The notes under the pieces were generated by a model. That model was not told the DNA's origin and did not search any database. It was given only the letters and a program-made list of their open reading frames with translations. From contig JAFWAX010000006.1 of assembly GCA_017507385.1 (NCBI GenBank), positions 1 through 46,082 on the forward strand: 46,082 nucleotides of DNA, written 5' to 3'. This document shows positions 43,583 to 46,082 of the stretch, piece after piece. Source of the DNA: Bacteroidaceae bacterium. Lineage in GTDB: Bacteria; Bacteroidota; Bacteroidia; Bacteroidales; Bacteroidaceae. Made by a program: the position numbers and the translations under genes. How positions within the stretch are numbered: the first letter of the stretch is position 1; every line of letters begins with the position of its first letter.

Positions 43583-45499
43583 ATGGGAAAGATTATTGGT
43601 ATTGACCTTGGTACAACAAACTCTTGTGTATCTGTTTTTGAAGGCAACGAGCCTGTAGTGATTGCTAACTCTGAAGGCAAGCGCACAACTCCTTCTGTAG
43701 TTGGTTTCGTGAAGGATGGCGAGCGCAAAGTGGGAGACCCTGCTAAGCGTCAGGCTATCACTAACCCAAAGAACACAGTGTTTTCTATCAAGCGTTTCAT
43801 GGGCGAAACATACGACCAGGTGCAGAAAGAAGTTTCACGCGTACCATATACAGTAGTAAAGGGAGACAACAATACTCCACGTGTTGACATCGACGGACGT
43901 CAGTACACTCCACAGGAAATCTCAGCTATCATCCTGCAGAAGATGAAAAAGACTGCTGAGGACTACCTCGGACAGGAAGTGACAGAGGCAGTCATCACAG
44001 TGCCAGCTTACTTCTCTGACTCACAGCGTCAGGCAACTAAAGAGGCTGGACAGATTGCAGGCCTCGACGTGAAGCGTATCGTGAACGAGCCAACTGCAGC
44101 TGCTCTTGCATACGGTATCGACAAGGCTAACAAGGACATGAAGATTGCAGTGTTTGACCTTGGTGGTGGTACATTCGATATCTCAATCCTCGAGTTCGGT
44201 GGCGGCGTATTCGAAGTGCTCTCAACAAATGGTGACACACACCTTGGCGGTGACGACTTCGACCAGGTAATCATCGACTGGCTTGTCAGCGACTTCAAGG
44301 CAAACGAAGGTGTTGACCTCACACTCGACCCAATGGCTATGCAGCGTCTGAAGGAAGCTGCAGAAAAGGCTAAGATTGAGCTTTCAAGCAGCTCTTCAAC
44401 AGAAATCAACCTGCCATACATCACTGCAGCAGGCGGTGCACCAAAGCACCTCGTGACTACGCTCACCCGCGCTAAATTCGAGTCACTGGCACACAGCCTC
44501 ATCCAGGCTTGCCTCGTGCCATGCCAGGCAGCTGTAAAGGATGCAGGCATCTCAACATCAGATATCGATGAAGTAATCCTCGTAGGTGGTTCAAGCCGTA
44601 TCCCAGCAGTTCAGCAGATAGTAGAGAACTACTTCGGCAAAGCTCCTTCTAAGGGCGTAAACCCAGACGAGGTAGTAGCAGTAGGAGCATCTATTCAGGG
44701 TGCAATCCTCAACAAGGAAGAAGGTGTGGGCGACATTGTGCTGCTCGACGTGACTCCACTCAACGTAGGTATCGAAACACTCGGTGCAGTCATGACTACC
44801 ATGATTGAGGCAAACACAACTATTCCATGCAAGAAGACAGAGGTGTTCTCAACTGCAGCAGACAATCAGACAGAAGTAACCATCCGCGTGCTTCAGGGCA
44901 ACCGTCCAATGGCAAATCAGAACAAGCAGATTGGCATCTTCAACCTCACAGGCATCGCACCAGCACGTCGTGGTGTTCCACAGATTGAAGTATCTTTCGA
45001 CATCGACGCAAACGGTATCCTCAAGGTGTCTGCCAAGGACAAGGCTACAGGCAAGGAGCAGGAAATCCGCATCGAAGCATCTTCAGGTCTCTCTAAGGAG
45101 GAAATCGAGCGCATGAAGGCTGAAGCAGAAGCTAATGCAGACGCAGACCAGAAGGAACGCGAACGCATCGACAAGATCAATCAGACAGACTCTATGATCT
45201 TCCAGACAGAAACCTTCCTGAAAGACAATGCCGACAAGGTTCCAGCAGACGAGAAGCCAGCCATCGAAGCTGCCATCGAGACCCTCAAGAAGGCAAAAGA
45301 CAGCGGTGACATCGCTCAGATTGACTCAGCCATCGAAGGCCTCAACAACGCCATGCAGACAGCATCCCAGAAGATGTACGCTGCAGGTCAGCAAGCAGGT
45401 CCAGACGCAGGCTTCCAGGGCGGCGCACAAGCAAACGGCGGCGCACAATCAACAGGCGCTGACGACGTACAGGACGCAGACTTCGAGGAAGTCAAGTAA
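43583..45499 (+). CDS. dnaK: Chaperone DnaK (Hsp70)
   Basis: Cytoplasmic ATP-driven chaperone, 638 residues, complete. ATPase domain landmarks: [14 protein letters not shown] (residues 4-17), [28 protein letters not shown] (as [10 protein letters not shown]). The linker [11 protein letters not shown] precedes the substrate-binding domain, and the end [12 protein letters not shown] is the standard DnaK tail. Codon use is strongly biased, as expected for a very highly expressed gene. grpE and dnaJ are not next to it. It has its own terminator. Confidence 0.97.
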   Translation: MGKIIGIDLGTTNSCVSVFEGNEPVVIANSEGKRTTPSVVGFVKDGERKVGDPAKRQAITNPKNTVFSIKRFMGETYDQVQKEVSRVPYTVVKGDNNTPRVDIDGRQYTPQEISAIILQKMKKTAEDYLGQEVTEAVITVPAYFSDSQRQATKEAGQIAGLDVKRIVNEPTAAALAYGIDKANKDMKIAVFDLGGGTFDISILEFGGGVFEVLSTNGDTHLGGDDFDQVIIDWLVSDFKANEGVDLTLDPMAMQRLKEAAEKAKIELSSSSSTEINLPYITAAGGAPKHLVTTLTRAKFESLAHSLIQACLVPCQAAVKDAGISTSDIDEVILVGGSSRIPAVQQIVENYFGKAPSKGVNPDEVVAVGASIQGAILNKEEGVGDIVLLDVTPLNVGIETLGAVMTTMIEANTTIPCKKTEVFSTAADNQTEVTIRVLQGNRPMANQNKQIGIFNLTGIAPARRGVPQIEVSFDIDANGILKVSAKDKATGKEQEIRIEASSGLSKEEIERMKAEAEANADADQKERERIDKINQTDSMIFQTETFLKDNADKVPADEKPAIEAAIETLKKAKDSGDIAQIDSAIEGLNNAMQTASQKMYAAGQQAGPDAGFQGGAQANGGAQSTGADDVQDADFEEVK

Positions 45500-45522
45500 C
45501 ACCAACTCAATAAGCAAAATAG

Positions 45523-45565
45523 AAATCCCGTATAACTCTGAGCAGTTATACGGGATTTTCTTTTT
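45523..45565. terminator. Terminator between dnaK and the rhuM-like gene
   Basis: AAATCCCGTATAACT (45523-45537) pairs perfectly with AGTTATACGGGATTT (45543-45557), loop CTGAG, followed by TCTTTTT. It can serve both convergent genes. Confidence 0.9.
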
Positions 45566-45674
45566 ATGGAGCTTTGTGATTTGTATTGGTAAGATATTCT
45601 TTATAACCTCGCCCGACCATTTGTTCGAAGGTATTCGAATTTTTCCAATTTCATCGGACAAATGGTCATGTGTT

Positions 45675-46082
45675 TTATTCTTTAGGATTTTCTTCAAAAG
45701 GAAGAGCATCCATAAACCTATCGAAGTCACTTTGGAATAGGCGGTCTTGTATGATACGATACTTTTCAAACTCCGTTTCTGCATGTTCTTTTGCTTGTTC
45801 GGCAGACACTTGTCCTGTCGTTTGAAGAACTTCGTTACCACCAGCAGTCAAAATGGTATCTATCCGCTTTGCCCAGTCTTCCATGGTCATTGGGATATGT
45901 CGTTTTGCCATTCTTTCAGCCAATTCAAGCACACCATTCACCAACTGTCCCATGTCTGCCAGTTCTGCTTCTTTGAGATAGTTTTTGGCAATCACCACGT
46001 CAGTCTTTACGATTTTTCCATCTGGTGCATTCTCCCACGAAGTCAACCCCATGTGTTCCTGCTCTGCATCAGCTCGTTCTAC
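45675..46082 (-). CDS. RhuM-family protein (N-terminus missing)
   Basis: C-terminal 135 residues of a RhuM-type protein; the frame is open through the last base of the window. Visible: ERADAEQEHMGLTSWEN, KIVKTDVVIAKNYLKEAEL and the coiled segment LVNGVLELAERMAKRH, all typical of the RhuM C-terminal part. The name comes from a Salmonella pathogenicity-island gene; the function is unknown, and in Bacteroidales these genes are often in variable regions beside restriction-modification or mobile genes. What follows lies outside the window. No promoter can be seen because the start is missing. Confidence 0.82.
   Translation of the reverse strand, partial: VERADAEQEHMGLTSWENAPDGKIVKTDVVIAKNYLKEAELADMGQLVNGVLELAERMAKRHIPMTMEDWAKRIDTILTAGGNEVLQTTGQVSAEQAKEHAETEFEKYRIIQDRLFQSDFDRFMDALPFEENPKE

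Overview
This window looks like a chromosomal segment of a Bacteroidales bacterium, most likely Prevotella or a close relative. The reasons are: promoters of the Bacteroidetes type (TTTG, about 20 bases, TAnnTTTG) in front of many genes; a lipoprotein TamA homologue (TamL) beside TamB; a Bacteroidetes-type HU-related DNA-binding protein; a rich set of secreted xylan-active enzymes; and secreted proteins ending in a short 'YDLxGRxV...GKKVL.K' tail of the kind seen on Prevotella exported proteins. The species assignment is inference; no rRNA or tRNA gene is present.

Layout. 1-9.6 kb, minus strand: an ABC transporter ATPase cut by the window start, a B3/4-domain protein, the outer-membrane translocation pair tamL/tamB, and malate dehydrogenase, the last four closely packed in one orientation. 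10.3-16.1 kb: a secreted carboxylesterase, a nitrilase-family amidase, a YfhO-type membrane protein broken by one in-frame amber codon, and a metallo-beta-lactamase-fold hydrolase. 16.7-19.6 kb, plus strand: gltX and waaA (Kdo transferase). 19.8-26.9 kb, minus strand: a P2B-type calcium ATPase flanked by two direct repeats that carry a copy of the waaA tail, then a DUF4380 protein, a LOG-family protein and a secreted metallophosphoesterase. 27.2-40.3 kb: a xylan-degradation cluster with GH30 (subfamily 8-like), a second GH30, an AraC-family regulator, GH10 with two CBM6-like modules, a double-GH43 enzyme and a DUF1593 nucleoside-hydrolase-like secreted protein. No SusC/SusD pair lies in the window. 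40.5-46.1 kb: an exonuclease/BRCT protein, a small exported protein, a probable structured RNA of about 180 nt, an HU-related protein with an elaborate upstream region, dnaK, and a RhuM-family protein cut by the window end.

How it fits together. The xylan enzymes form a logical set: GH10 and GH30 cut the glucuronoxylan backbone outside the cell, GH43 domains remove arabinose or xylose from the products, and the AraC-family protein is the obvious local regulator. TamL/TamB would help assemble outer-membrane proteins. The carboxylesterase could act on ester-decorated polysaccharide but is not linked to the cluster.

The less ordinary material is non-coding. Three copies of a 76-bp nested palindrome (894, 9985, 16492) lie in upstream regions, and their outer arms differ between copies while staying complementary within each copy. 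A second dispersed element with AGTTAAG-type arms occurs three times (19521, 22481, 31470). Heptamer tandem repeats occur at 22419 and 26987. At 42.2-42.75 kb a minus-strand RNA with 6S-like rod folding sits next to four dyads spaced exactly 21 bp apart and a promoter bracketed by a 12-bp inverted repeat. The RNA and the 76-bp family are the best candidates for something not yet described.
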